A stretch of DNA of 64,000 bases from contig NZ_SLZF01000006.1 of the NCBI RefSeq assembly GCF_004341515.1, positions 1 to 64,000 of the forward strand, given 5' to 3'. Below the pieces are notes generated by a model that was given only the letters and a program-made list of their open reading frames with translations, made no database searches and was not told where the DNA came from. This document shows positions 42,693-51,350 of this stretch, in pieces (position 1 is the stretch's first letter; each line of letters opens with the position of its first letter). This stretch comes from Allobosea sp. BK604 (GTDB taxonomy: Bacteria; Pseudomonadota; Alphaproteobacteria; Rhizobiales; Beijerinckiaceae). The translations under genes and the position numbers were made by a program.

Positions 42693-43885
42693 TGGCTCTG
42701 AGGGCACAGGCCGAAGCATTTTCGAGCGAAGTGGGCACCGGTTCGCGTCAAGAAAATGCGTCAGCACAACTATACTCTCGGGGCCGTGCGGCTCTCGTCG
42801 GGCTCGGCCTCGTCCTGGCAGGCTGCGCCGGGCCGGGCCGCGGCCTGCTGGTGCCGGTCGCGGCCGAGCCCGGCATCGGCCATGCCCGCACCATCCTGGC
42901 GGTGACGACGCGCAGCCCCGCCAGCGACGAGCCGCCGGGCTACCTGTTCTCGGGCGAGCGTGGCGACGCCACCCGCTTCGCCAGCCTGACCTTGTCGCTG
43001 CCGCCCGAGCGCGCCGCAGGTTCCGCCCCGACCGATGCCGATCATCCCGATCCGGCCAGGCATATCGTCCTCACCGCATCGCGCGGCCTGGAGCGCGCCG
43101 AATTCACCGCGCTCGCCCGCGGGCCGGTCCGGCGCCGGGCGCTCGTCTTCACCCATGGCTACAACACGCAATTCGACGCGGCCGCGATCCGCTTCGCCCA
43201 GATCGTCGACGATACCGGCTTCGAGGGGCTGCCGATCCTGTTCAGCTGGCCGTCGCGCGGCGGCATCAGCGATTACGGCTACGACAAGGACTCGGCCAAT
43301 TACAGCCGTGACGCGATGGAGAACCTGCTCGCGACGCTGGCGCGGCAGCCCGGCATCAGCGGCATCGACATCTTCGCCCATTCGATGGGCAACTGGCTGA
43401 CGATGGAGACGCTGCGCCAGCTCGCCATCGCCAGGGACCAGAAGACCCTGAGCCGGCTGGGCACGATCGTGCTCGCCGCGCCCGATGTCGACATGGACGT
43501 GTTCCGCACGCAGATCGCCCGGCTCGGCCCGCTCGCCGCGCATATGGTCGTCTATGCCTCCAAGGACGACTATGCGCTGCAGCTCTCGCGCCGGCTGTTC
43601 GGCGGCAAGATCCGCGCCGGCGAGAACACCGACCTCGCCCAGTTCCGCGCGCTCGGCCTGGCCGCCCATGACCTCTCCACCGTGGAGGGCGGCATCGGCC
43701 GCAACCATGGCAAGGCCTTCGGCGACGGCGCGACCATCGCGCAGATCGGCGCGACGCTGAGCGCCGGCCAGTCCGCACGCCCAGCCGGGCAGCTTCTCGC
43801 CGGCGGCTTGCAGACGCTCGGACAGTCCATGTCCGCCATTGGGGAAGCGCTGCTTCCGCTTCCGGCCCAGGGGGAGATGCGGTGA
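42692..43885 (+). CDS. Lipoprotein alpha/beta hydrolase (DUF900-like)
   Basis: The 397-residue protein has a lipobox GLVLAGC, with C45 as the probable lipidated residue, and a DUF900-type alpha/beta hydrolase domain. Motifs are RRALVFTHGYNTQFDAAAIR, FSWPSRGGISDYGYDKDSAN and the nucleophile elbow DIFAHSMGNWL. An acid and histidine are likely at DVDMD and GIGRNHGKAFGD. It should be a periplasmic or outer-membrane-anchored esterase. Residues 9-23 (AFSSEVGTGSRQENA) are the translation of a palindromic repeat inserted after the start codon. ATG at 42692 forms TGATG with the porin stop; GTG at 42731 inside the repeat is an alternative start. No other start is available before the lipobox. Confidence 0.85.
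   Translation: MALRAQAEAFSSEVGTGSRQENASAQLYSRGRAALVGLGLVLAGCAGPGRGLLVPVAAEPGIGHARTILAVTTRSPASDEPPGYLFSGERGDATRFASLTLSLPPERAAGSAPTDADHPDPARHIVLTASRGLERAEFTALARGPVRRRALVFTHGYNTQFDAAAIRFAQIVDDTGFEGLPILFSWPSRGGISDYGYDKDSANYSRDAMENLLATLARQPGISGIDIFAHSMGNWLTMETLRQLAIARDQKTLSRLGTIVLAAPDVDMDVFRTQIARLGPLAAHMVVYASKDDYALQLSRRLFGGKIRAGENTDLAQFRALGLAAHDLSTVEGGIGRNHGKAFGDGATIAQIGATLSAGQSARPAGQLLAGGLQTLGQSMSAIGEALLPLPAQGEMR
42716..42760. repeat. Palindromic repeat (family R1) inside a coding sequence
   Basis: GCATTTTCGAGCGAAGTGGG and CACCGGTTCGCGTCAAGAAAATGC match the R1 element found in intergenic spaces at 48.2 and 38.5 kb. Here it falls in the 5' part of the hydrolase gene without breaking the frame. 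Confidence 0.85.
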
Positions 43886-45039
43886 TGAAAGCAAAGCTCG
43901 CCTTCGCTCTCGCCCGGCCGGCGCTGCTGGCCGGGCTAGTTGCCGGGCTTCTTGCCGGCTGCAACGAGAAGCAGGCCTACCAGCCGCCGCCGCCGGCCGA
44001 GGTCCGCATCTCCCAGCCGATCCAGCGCAACATCACCCGATATATCGAGGTGACCGGCCAGACCAACGCCGCCAAGCGGGTCGATCTCGTCGCCCGCGTG
44101 CAGGGCACGCTGACCGAGATCCGCCACAAGGACGGCGCCGCCGTGAAGAAGGGCGACGTGCTCTTCGTCATCGAGCCGGACAATTACAAGCTCAGCCTCC
44201 AGCTCGCCGAAGCCTCCGAAAGCCAGCAGAACGCCCTTCTCTCCCAGGCCGAGGCGGACCTCGCCCGCCAGAAGCAGCTCGCCAGCCGCCAGGCCGCCTC
44301 GGAAGCAGCGCTCGACAATGCGCTCGGCAAGCGCGACTCGACCGCCGCCGCCCGCGACCAGGCGGCGGCGCAGGTGGCCCAGGCCAAGCTCAACCTGGCC
44401 TATACCGAGGTGAAGGCGCCGTTCGACGGCATCGTCTCGGCCCGCAAGGTGGACGAGGGCGCGCTGGTCGGCGTCGGCGGGCCGACCCTGCTCGCGACGA
44501 TCGTCCAGAGCGATCCGATCCAGGTGAAATTCTCGCTCGACGAGCAGCTCGTCCTGCGTGTCCGCGAGGCGATGCGCCAGCGCGGCGTGACGCTGGCCAC
44601 GCTCGGCCCGATCCCGGTCGAAATCGGCTTCGATGCCGCGAAGGGCTATCCCTATCGCGGCCATCTCGACTATGTCGCGCCGGAGCTCGACGCCGCCAGC
44701 GGCACGCTGACCGCCCGCGCCGAAATCCCCAACCCGGATCGTGCGCTCCTGCCCGGCATGTTCGTGCGCGTGCGCGTGCCGGTGCAGCGCGACGTGCCGT
44801 CCCTGCTGGTGCCCGACAGCGCGCTCGGCGCCAGCCAGGCCGGCCGCTACCTCCTCGTCGTCAACGCGCAGGATATCGTCGAGCAGCGCCCGGTCGAGAC
44901 CGGCGATCTCACGGAGGGCGGCCTGAGGGCGATCCGCAGCGGCGTCACCGCGCAGGACAGGATCGTGACCGGCCTCGCCGAGAATGCGCTTCCCGGCGCC
45001 AAGGTCCGCCCCGTCCCGGCCGAGACGGCGCAACGCTGA
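43885..45039 (+). CDS. RND efflux periplasmic adaptor (membrane fusion) lipoprotein
   Basis: The 384-residue protein begins with a lipoprotein signal (GLVAGLLAGC, C26). It then has the adaptor layout: an N-terminal barrel part, VRISQPIQRNITRYIEVTGQTNAAKRVDLVARVQGTL, a lipoyl half, an alpha-hairpin (about 85-150, Gln/Ala-rich LQLAEASESQQNALLSQAEA), and the second lipoyl half AYTEVKAPFDGIVSARKVDEGALV. Barrel strands follow (GYPYRGHLDYVAPELDAASG; LLPGMFVRVRVPV). It links an RND pump to an outer-membrane duct. The TGATG junction with the hydrolase indicates coupling. A GTG at 43882 is less likely. The substrate is unknown. Confidence 0.93.
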   Translation: MKAKLAFALARPALLAGLVAGLLAGCNEKQAYQPPPPAEVRISQPIQRNITRYIEVTGQTNAAKRVDLVARVQGTLTEIRHKDGAAVKKGDVLFVIEPDNYKLSLQLAEASESQQNALLSQAEADLARQKQLASRQAASEAALDNALGKRDSTAAARDQAAAQVAQAKLNLAYTEVKAPFDGIVSARKVDEGALVGVGGPTLLATIVQSDPIQVKFSLDEQLVLRVREAMRQRGVTLATLGPIPVEIGFDAAKGYPYRGHLDYVAPELDAASGTLTARAEIPNPDRALLPGMFVRVRVPVQRDVPSLLVPDSALGASQAGRYLLVVNAQDIVEQRPVETGDLTEGGLRAIRSGVTAQDRIVTGLAENALPGAKVRPVPAETAQR

Positions 45040-48000
45040 TGGCGAAATTCTTCATCGAGCGGCCGGTCCTGGCCAATGTCATCGCCGTGCTCACCGTCAT
45101 CCTCGGCCTGGTGGCGCTGATCAGGCTGCCGGTCTCGCAATATCCCGACGTGGTGCCGCCGACCGTGCAGGTCACGGCGCGCTATCCCGGCGCCAGCGCG
45201 GCGGTGATCGCGCGCGAGGTGGCGCTGCCGCTCGAGCAGAAGGTCAACGGCGTCGAGGGCATGATCTACATGTCCTCGACCTCGACCAGCGACGGGCTGT
45301 ACACGCTGACCGTGACCTTCCGGATCGGCACGGACGCCGACAAGGCGCAGATCCTGGTGCAGAACCGTGTCTCCTCGGCCCTGCCGCTGCTGCCCTCGGT
45401 GGTCCAGACCCAGGGCGTGCAGACCAACAAGCGCTCGACCGCGATCCTCGAGATCGTGGCGCTGACCTCGAGCGATCCGCGCCATGACAGCCTGTTCCTC
45501 TCCAACTACGCGACCTTGAGCCTGCTCGACGAGATCGCGCGGCTCGAAGGCGTCGGCAATGTCGCCGTCTTCGGCGCCGGCCAATACGCGATGCGGATCT
45601 GGCTCGATCCCTCCAGGCTGCAGCTGCGCGGCCTGCTGCCGGCCGACGTGATCAATGCCGTCAACCAGCAGAACCGCTCCGTCGCCTCGGGCCAGCTCGG
45701 CACGGCGCCGACGGCGAGCGACCAGTCCTTCCAGTACACGCTGCTGACGCCGGGGCGGCTCGACGAGGCCGCCGATTTCGAGAACATCATCGTCAAGGCC
45801 GACAGCGCCGATGGCGGCCGCATCACCCGGCTGAAGGACGTGGCGCGGATCGAGCTCGGCGCGCAGGCCTATGGCCAGGATTTCAAGCTCGACGGCAAGG
45901 CGGCGGCCGGGCTCGCCATCTTCCAGTTGCCGGAGGCGAACGCGCTTGATGTCGCGGAGCGTGTCCAGGCCAAGATGACCGCGCTGGCCGAGCGCTTCCC
46001 GCAGGGGATGAGCTGGAGCGTGCCCTTCGACACGACGCGCTTCGTCGAGGCCTCGCTCAGCGCCGTCTATCACACGCTGATCGAGGCGGCCCTGCTCGTG
46101 CTGCTGGTGATCCTGATCTTCCTGCAGGATTGGCGTGCGACGCTGGTGCCGGCGACGACCGTGCCGGTGACCATCATCGGCGCCTTCGCCGCGATGGCGG
46201 CGCTCGGCTTCACCGTCAATATCTCGACCCTGCTCGCGGTCGTGCTCGCCATCGGCATCGTCGTCGACGACGCCATCGTCGTGGTCGAGGGCGCGGCCAA
46301 GCACATGGAACGCGGCCTCAATCCGCATGATGCGACGGTCGCGGCGATGCGCGAGCTGATCGGGCCGATCGTCGGGATCACGCTGGTGCTGATGGCGGTG
46401 TTCCTGCCGGCCGCCTTTCTGCCCGGGCTCAGCGGGCAGATCTACCGGCAATTCGCCCTCGTGATCGCCGCGACCGCGCTGATCAGCGCCATCAACGCCG
46501 TGACGCTGAAACCGGCGCAATGCGCGCTCTGGCTGCGCCCGCCCAAGCATGTGCATGAGCGCATGCTGGTCTTCCGGCTGTTCGAGCGCGGCTATCTCGC
46601 CTGCGAGCGCGCCTATACCGGGCTCATCCGCCGGCTGGTCGCGCGCAGCCGCCTGATCTTCGCGCTCACGCTCGTGCTCGTCGGCCTCTCCGGGCTGGCG
46701 CTCAGCCGGATCCCGACCTCGTTCCTGCCGGTCGAGGACCAGGGCTACCTGCTCGCCTCCGTGCAATTGCCCGATGGCGCCTCGCTGGCGCGCACGACGC
46801 GGACGCTGGAGGAGATCACCAGGCGGGCGAAGCAGGTGCCGGGCGTCGACAAGGTCGTCGCCATCGCCGGCCTGTCCGCGCTGAACGACAATGCCAGCCT
46901 CGCCAATGCCGGCGTCGCCTATGTCATGCTGACCGACTGGAAGGCGCGCAAGCCTGGCGAGGACCTGCTCGGGCTCTATACCGCGCTGTCCAAGGCGCTG
47001 GCCGGGCTCGAGGATGGCAGCGCGCTGGTGCTGCCGCCGCCGCCGATCCAGGGCATCGGTAACGCCTCGGGCTTCACCATGAAGGTCGAGCTGCGCGATG
47101 GCAGCTTCGACTACCAGAAGCTCCAGCGCCTCGCCGACGCGATCGCCGAGCGCGCCCGCGAGCAGAACCTGTTCCAGGCGGCGCGCAACACCTTCAGCGC
47201 CCAGGCGCCACAGGTCGAGGCGGTGATCGACCGCACCAAGGCCGAGACGCTCGGCGTCTCCTTCGGCACCGCGACCGATGCGCTCGGCGCCTATATCGGC
47301 TCGGCCTATGTCGGCCAATTCAGCAAGTCCGGCCGGGTCTTCCAGGTCTATGCCCAGGCCGAGGCGCCGGCGCGGATGGAGGCCGAGGCGCTGCAGACCC
47401 TGAAGATCCGCAGCAAGAGCGGCGAGATGGTGCCGCTCGGCGCCATCGCCGATATCCATGGCGGCATCGGCCCCTCGCTGATCAGCTTCTACAATCTCTA
47501 CCCGGCCGCGACGCTGGTCGGCGCGCCCAACCGCAATGTCAGCTCCGGCCAGGGCCTCGCCGTGCTCGACGAGATCGCCAGCCGGACCCTGCCGCCGGGC
47601 ACCGGCTATGAGTGGAGCGCGCTCTCCTACCAGGAGAAGGAGATCGGCGGGCAGGTCTTCATCGTCTACGGGCTGAGCCTGCTCCTGGTCTATCTCGTGC
47701 TCGCCGGCCAGTATGAGAGCTGGATCGCGCCGCTCGGCATCATCCTGTCGGTGCCGCTGGCGCTGCTCGGCACGGCCGGCGCGATGCTGGGCCTCGGCAT
47801 CTCCAGCAATCTCTACACGCAGATCGGCCTCGTGCTGCTGATCGCGCTCTCGGCCAAGAACGCCATCCTGATCGTCGGCTTCGCCCGCGACCTGCATCTC
47901 AAGGACGGCATGCCGCTGGCCGAGGCCGCAATCGAGGCGGCGCGCCTGCGGCTGCGGCCGATCGTGATGACCTCGCTCGCCTTCATCCTCGGCCTCGTGC

Positions 48001-48194
48001 CGCTGGTGCTGGCGAGCGGCGCCGGCGCCAATGCGCAAAAGTCGATCGGCTTCGCGACGCTGACCGGCATGATCGGCTCGACCCTGCTGACCGTCGTCGT
48101 GGTGCCGTCGGCCTTCGTCGTGCTGCAGCAGATCGAGAACCGGCTGCGGCGCAAGGCCAAGCCGGTCGCCCCACCCCAGCAGGCGGGCGCCTGA
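45039..48194 (+). CDS. RND multidrug efflux transporter, inner-membrane pump (HAE1 type)
   Basis: This 1051-residue pump begins MAKFFIERPVLANVIAVLTV, like AcrB/MexF proteins. It has twelve membrane segments and two large periplasmic loops. The proton-relay pair Asp-Asp is in AIGIVVDDAIVVVEGAAKHM (TM4), and the TM10 lysine lies in LSAKNAILIVGFARD. It exports hydrophobic compounds using proton influx, in a trimer. Its start overlaps the adaptor's stop (TGATG). A longer open frame runs upstream through the adaptor gene in another frame and is spurious. No TolC-like gene lies in the cluster. The gene is last in a four-gene coupled unit. Confidence 0.95.
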   Translation: MAKFFIERPVLANVIAVLTVILGLVALIRLPVSQYPDVVPPTVQVTARYPGASAAVIAREVALPLEQKVNGVEGMIYMSSTSTSDGLYTLTVTFRIGTDADKAQILVQNRVSSALPLLPSVVQTQGVQTNKRSTAILEIVALTSSDPRHDSLFLSNYATLSLLDEIARLEGVGNVAVFGAGQYAMRIWLDPSRLQLRGLLPADVINAVNQQNRSVASGQLGTAPTASDQSFQYTLLTPGRLDEAADFENIIVKADSADGGRITRLKDVARIELGAQAYGQDFKLDGKAAAGLAIFQLPEANALDVAERVQAKMTALAERFPQGMSWSVPFDTTRFVEASLSAVYHTLIEAALLVLLVILIFLQDWRATLVPATTVPVTIIGAFAAMAALGFTVNISTLLAVVLAIGIVVDDAIVVVEGAAKHMERGLNPHDATVAAMRELIGPIVGITLVLMAVFLPAAFLPGLSGQIYRQFALVIAATALISAINAVTLKPAQCALWLRPPKHVHERMLVFRLFERGYLACERAYTGLIRRLVARSRLIFALTLVLVGLSGLALSRIPTSFLPVEDQGYLLASVQLPDGASLARTTRTLEEITRRAKQVPGVDKVVAIAGLSALNDNASLANAGVAYVMLTDWKARKPGEDLLGLYTALSKALAGLEDGSALVLPPPPIQGIGNASGFTMKVELRDGSFDYQKLQRLADAIAERAREQNLFQAARNTFSAQAPQVEAVIDRTKAETLGVSFGTATDALGAYIGSAYVGQFSKSGRVFQVYAQAEAPARMEAEALQTLKIRSKSGEMVPLGAIADIHGGIGPSLISFYNLYPAATLVGAPNRNVSSGQGLAVLDEIASRTLPPGTGYEWSALSYQEKEIGGQVFIVYGLSLLLVYLVLAGQYESWIAPLGIILSVPLALLGTAGAMLGLGISSNLYTQIGLVLLIALSAKNAILIVGFARDLHLKDGMPLAEAAIEAARLRLRPIVMTSLAFILGLVPLVLASGAGANAQKSIGFATLTGMIGSTLLTVVVVPSAFVVLQQIENRLRRKAKPVAPPQQAGA

Positions 48195-48219
48195 GCCCGG
48201 CTCTCAGGCGCTCGCCGTA

Positions 48220-48321
48220 GAGCATTTTCGAGCGAAGTGGACACCGGTTCGCGTGAAGAAAATGCGATAAAACAAAAGCTTAGAGCATTTCCGCGATTCG
48301 AAGAAGCGCGGAAATGCTCTA
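48220..48321. repeat. Two tandem palindromic repeats (family R1)
   Basis: GAGCATTTTCGAGCGAAGTGG...CGCGTGAAGAAAATGCG, then AGAGCATTTCCGCG...CGCGGAAATGCTCT. It lies between the RND gene and the convergent monooxygenase gene and may stop transcription from both. Confidence 0.88.
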
Positions 48322-48331
48322 AGGCACCACC

Positions 48332-49678
48332 TCAGGCGCTCCTGCGCCTCGCCACGGCATAGCCGCTTTCCGGGCGCGGCAGGCCGTAATGGTCGCGCAG
48401 CGTCGCGCCGGAATACTCCTCGCGGAACAGGCCGCGCTTGCGCAGGATCGGCACGACCTCGGCCACGAAGATGTCGAAGCCGCCGGTCAGCCAGGGCGGC
48501 ATGATGTTGAAGCCATCCGCCGCGCCGGTCTCGAACCAGGTCTGGATCTCATTGGCGATACGCTCCGGCGTGCCCGCCAGCACCCAATGGCCACGCGCCC
48601 CGGCGAGACGCTTGATCAGGCCGCGAAGCGTCGGCTTTTCCCGGTCGACGATATCGATGACGAGCTGGAAGCGGCTGGCCACGCCCTTCGGGCCGTTGGT
48701 GTCGATGATCTCGCGCGGAAACGGCGCATCGAGATCATAGCCACTGAGATCGACGCCGAGCATGCGCTTGAGCTGGTCGAGCGAGGCGGCCGGCTGGATC
48801 AGGTCGTTGATCTCCTCCTCCAACCGGTCGGCCTCTCCTTGCGTCGAGCCGATGAAGGGGCTGATTCCCGGCAGGACACGGATATGCTCGGGGCGGCGGC
48901 CGAGCGCGACGGCGCGCTTCTTGATGTCGGCATAGAAGGCCTGGGCGCTCGCCAGCGTCTGGTGCGCGGTGAAGATCGCCTCGGCATGCTGGGCGGCGAA
49001 GGAGCGGCCATCCTCCGACGAGCCGGCCTGGACATAGACCGGCCGCCCCTGCGGCGAGCGCGAGACATTGAGCGGCCCGCGCACGCGGTAATGCTTGCCG
49101 GCATGGTCGATGCGGTGGACCTTCTCGCTATCCGCGAAGATGCCGCTCCGCGGATCGGCGACGAGCGCCTCGTCCTCCCAGCTGTCCCAGAGCTTGGTCA
49201 CGACCTCCAGGAACTCGCGTGCCCGCTCGTAGCGGTCGCCATGTGGCGGATGCTCGGGCAGGCCGAAATTCTGGGCTGCTCCGGCATCGCTGGTGGTGAC
49301 GATGTTCCAGCCGGCCCGGCCGTTGCTGATATGGTCGAGCGAGGCGAAGAGCCGGGCGAGGTTATAGGGCTCGTTATAGGTGGTGGACGCCGTGCCGATC
49401 AGGCCGATCCGGCTCGTCGCCGCCGCGAGCGCGGTCAGCCAGGTCACCGGCTCGAAGCGGACCCGCGCGGAATGCCGCACATTCTCCGGCAGCGACGGTC
49501 CGTCGGCCAGGAAGACGGCGTCGAATTTGGCGGCCTCGGCCCGGCGCGCCAGCTCCTGATAATAGCCGATGTCGAGCACGCGCTGCGGCTCGGATTCCCG
49601 GTAGCGCCAGGCCGCCTCGTGATGGCCGCCGGGATAGATGAACAGGTTCAGCGTCAACTGGCGTTCGGACTTGGACAT
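48332..49678 (-). CDS. LLM-class flavin-dependent monooxygenase (NtaA/SnaA/DszA family)
   Basis: The 448-residue protein is a bacterial-luciferase-like monooxygenase of the nitrilotriacetate/DszA/SfnG class. It has LNLFIYPGGHHEAAWRYRE at the start, SRIGLIGTASTTYNEPYNLARLFASLDHISNGRAGWNIVT, and a substrate/flavin region YVQAGSSEDGRSFAAQHAEAIF. These enzymes use reduced FMN and oxygen to cleave C-S or C-N bonds of organosulfur or aminocarboxylate compounds. They need a separate flavin reductase, which is not encoded here. The ATG at 49678 is preferred to a codon 60 bp upstream. It is the last gene of a leftward operon after the ABC genes. Confidence 0.92.
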   Translation of the reverse strand: MSKSERQLTLNLFIYPGGHHEAAWRYRESEPQRVLDIGYYQELARRAEAAKFDAVFLADGPSLPENVRHSARVRFEPVTWLTALAAATSRIGLIGTASTTYNEPYNLARLFASLDHISNGRAGWNIVTTSDAGAAQNFGLPEHPPHGDRYERAREFLEVVTKLWDSWEDEALVADPRSGIFADSEKVHRIDHAGKHYRVRGPLNVSRSPQGRPVYVQAGSSEDGRSFAAQHAEAIFTAHQTLASAQAFYADIKKRAVALGRRPEHIRVLPGISPFIGSTQGEADRLEEEINDLIQPAASLDQLKRMLGVDLSGYDLDAPFPREIIDTNGPKGVASRFQLVIDIVDREKPTLRGLIKRLAGARGHWVLAGTPERIANEIQTWFETGAADGFNIMPPWLTGGFDIFVAEVVPILRKRGLFREEYSGATLRDHYGLPRPESGYAVARRRSA

Positions 49679-49734
49679 GTCGGAACCTCGCTTGTCGGGA
49701 TTGGAAAAGAGGCCGGACTCGCTCGCCGGAGCGC

Positions 49735-50484
49735 TCACGCCACGCGGCGCAGCTCGCGCTCGGTCACGCCGAGGCTGGTCAGCAAATGCGCGCGCACCTC
49801 GGCGAAGCGCCGCTCGCGGGGGCCGGGCTCATCCGGCAGATCGACCTTGATGTCGACGCTGAAGCGGCCCTGGTCGAGCACCAGCACGCGCTGCGCGAGA
49901 TGGATCGCCTCGTCGACATCATGGGTGACCAGCAGCACGGCCGGCTGGTGGCGCGCGCAGAGATCGAGCAGCAGCGCCTGCATCCTGAGCCGCGTCAGCG
50001 CGTCGAGCGCGCCGAAAGGCTCATCCAGCAACAGCAGCTCCGGCTCACGTACGAGAGAACGGGCCAGCGCGGCGCGCTGCTGCTCGCCGCCGGAGAGCTG
50101 CAGCGGCCAGGCTTCGGCCCGGGCCGTGAGCTCGACCTCACCGAGCGCGCGCAGGGCCCGCTCGCGCGGCGCCGCGCCGCCGAGGCCGAGCGCGACATTG
50201 TCGACGACCTTCTTCCAGGGCAGCAGCCGCGCGTCCTGGAACACCACCGAGACGGCATCCGGCGCCTCGAAACCACCGGAGCCGGGCACGCCATGGTCCA
50301 ATCCGGCGAGCGCCCGCAGGAAGGTGCTCTTGCCGGAGCCGGAGCGGCCGAGCAGGGCGACGAACTCGCCGCGACCGATATCGAGATCGACATGGTCGAG
50401 GATCGTGCGCTCGCCGTAACGGCGGGTCAGGTCGCGCACGCGCACGACCGGCTCCGGACTCAATCCGCGAGAATCTTGCGCCAT
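49735..50484 (-). CDS. ABC transporter ATP-binding protein (SsuB-like)
   Basis: This 249-residue ATPase has Walker A LGRSGSGKSTFLRALAG, Q-loop VVFQDARLLPWKKVVDN, signature LSGGEQQRAALARSL, Walker B LLLLDEPFGALDALTR and H-loop LLVTHDVDEAIHLAQ. The LLPWKKV form is typical of aliphatic-sulfonate importers. Its start MAQDSRGLSPEP lies inside the permease gene's 3' end (25 bp overlap), so the two are coupled. It powers the uptake system of the neighbouring permease and binding protein. Confidence 0.94.
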   Translation of the reverse strand: MAQDSRGLSPEPVVRVRDLTRRYGERTILDHVDLDIGRGEFVALLGRSGSGKSTFLRALAGLDHGVPGSGGFEAPDAVSVVFQDARLLPWKKVVDNVALGLGGAAPRERALRALGEVELTARAEAWPLQLSGGEQQRAALARSLVREPELLLLDEPFGALDALTRLRMQALLLDLCARHQPAVLLVTHDVDEAIHLAQRVLVLDQGRFSVDIKVDLPDEPGPRERRFAEVRAHLLTSLGVTERELRRVA

Positions 50485-51347
50485 GGCAAAGCCTTTCGGG
50501 TGATGAAGCGCACCAGCCAGTCCGAGCTCAGGCCGAGCGCGGCATAGACGGCGAGGCACAGGATGATGACCTCGGTCTGGCCATAGGTGCGCGCGAGGTT
50601 GATCATGTAGCCGAGGCCGCTGGTCGCGTTGACCTGCTCGACCACGACGAGCGCCAGCCAGGAATAGGTGACGCCGAAGCGCAGTCCGAGCAGGAAGCCC
50701 GGCAGCGCCGCCGGCAGCACGACATGACGCAGGAACTGCGCGTTGCTGAGGTCGAGCGTCTCGGCCAGCTCGATGAAGCGGGCATCGGTCGAACGCAGCC
50801 CGTCATGGGTCTGGATATAGATCGGCGCGAAGGTGATCAGCGCGATGGTCAGGATCTTCATGCCTTCGCCGATGCCGAACCAGAGCATCAGCAGCGGGAT
50901 CAGCGCCAGCGCCGGGATGGCGCGCTTGATCTGGATCGGACCATCGACGAGGTATTCGCCGATACGGCTCAGGCCTGCGATGACGCCGAGCGTGGCGCCC
51001 GCGACGATGCCCCAGAACAGGCCCCAGAAGGAGCGCACGAAGGAGGTCCAGAGGTTGTCCTGCAGGCGCCCGTCCTGGATCAGGTCCCAGCCGGTCGTCG
51101 CCACGGTCCAGGGCGCCGAGAGGATGCGGTCGTCGATATATCCGGTGGCCGAGCCCAGGCTCCACAGGATGAGCAGGAGCACCGGCCCGAGCGCCGCGCC
51201 ATAGGGGATGACCGGTCCGGGCCCGAGCTTGCGCCGGCGGCGCAATGCGGCCTCACCGGCCGAGCTCCGGGGCCGGGCGCGGCCGAGCCAGCTCGAGCGA
51301 GACGGCGCGGCGACGTCGCGCCCGTTCGAAAGGGAAAGATCGGCCAT
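50460..51347 (-). CDS. ABC transporter permease (SsuC-like)
   Basis: The 295-residue protein has a polar N-terminal tail of about 45 residues and six helices. The inner-membrane EAA-type loop is ELAETLDLSNAQFLRHVVLPAALPGFLLGLRFG, followed by YSWLALVVVEQVNATSGLGYM. It resembles SsuC/TauC. The gene sits between the binding-protein and ATPase genes, 3 bp after the former. The N-terminal tail could be longer than the true protein, but other starts are less supported. Confidence 0.92.
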   Translation of the reverse strand: MADLSLSNGRDVAAPSRSSWLGRARPRSSAGEAALRRRRKLGPGPVIPYGAALGPVLLLILWSLGSATGYIDDRILSAPWTVATTGWDLIQDGRLQDNLWTSFVRSFWGLFWGIVAGATLGVIAGLSRIGEYLVDGPIQIKRAIPALALIPLLMLWFGIGEGMKILTIALITFAPIYIQTHDGLRSTDARFIELAETLDLSNAQFLRHVVLPAALPGFLLGLRFGVTYSWLALVVVEQVNATSGLGYMINLARTYGQTEVIILCLAVYAALGLSSDWLVRFITRKALPWRKILAD

Positions 51348-51350
51348 GGC

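Noticed and set aside
43839..45038. A plus-strand frame that would add 400 residues in front of the RND pump
   Set aside because: It is the alternative frame of the adaptor gene; the pump's real start is the TGATG junction at 45039, matching family N-termini.
44847..48038. A 1063-codon minus-strand open frame antisense to the RND pump
   Set aside because: Low-complexity Arg/Glu/Asp/His composition, no domain, no ribosome site; typical of GC-rich antisense frames.
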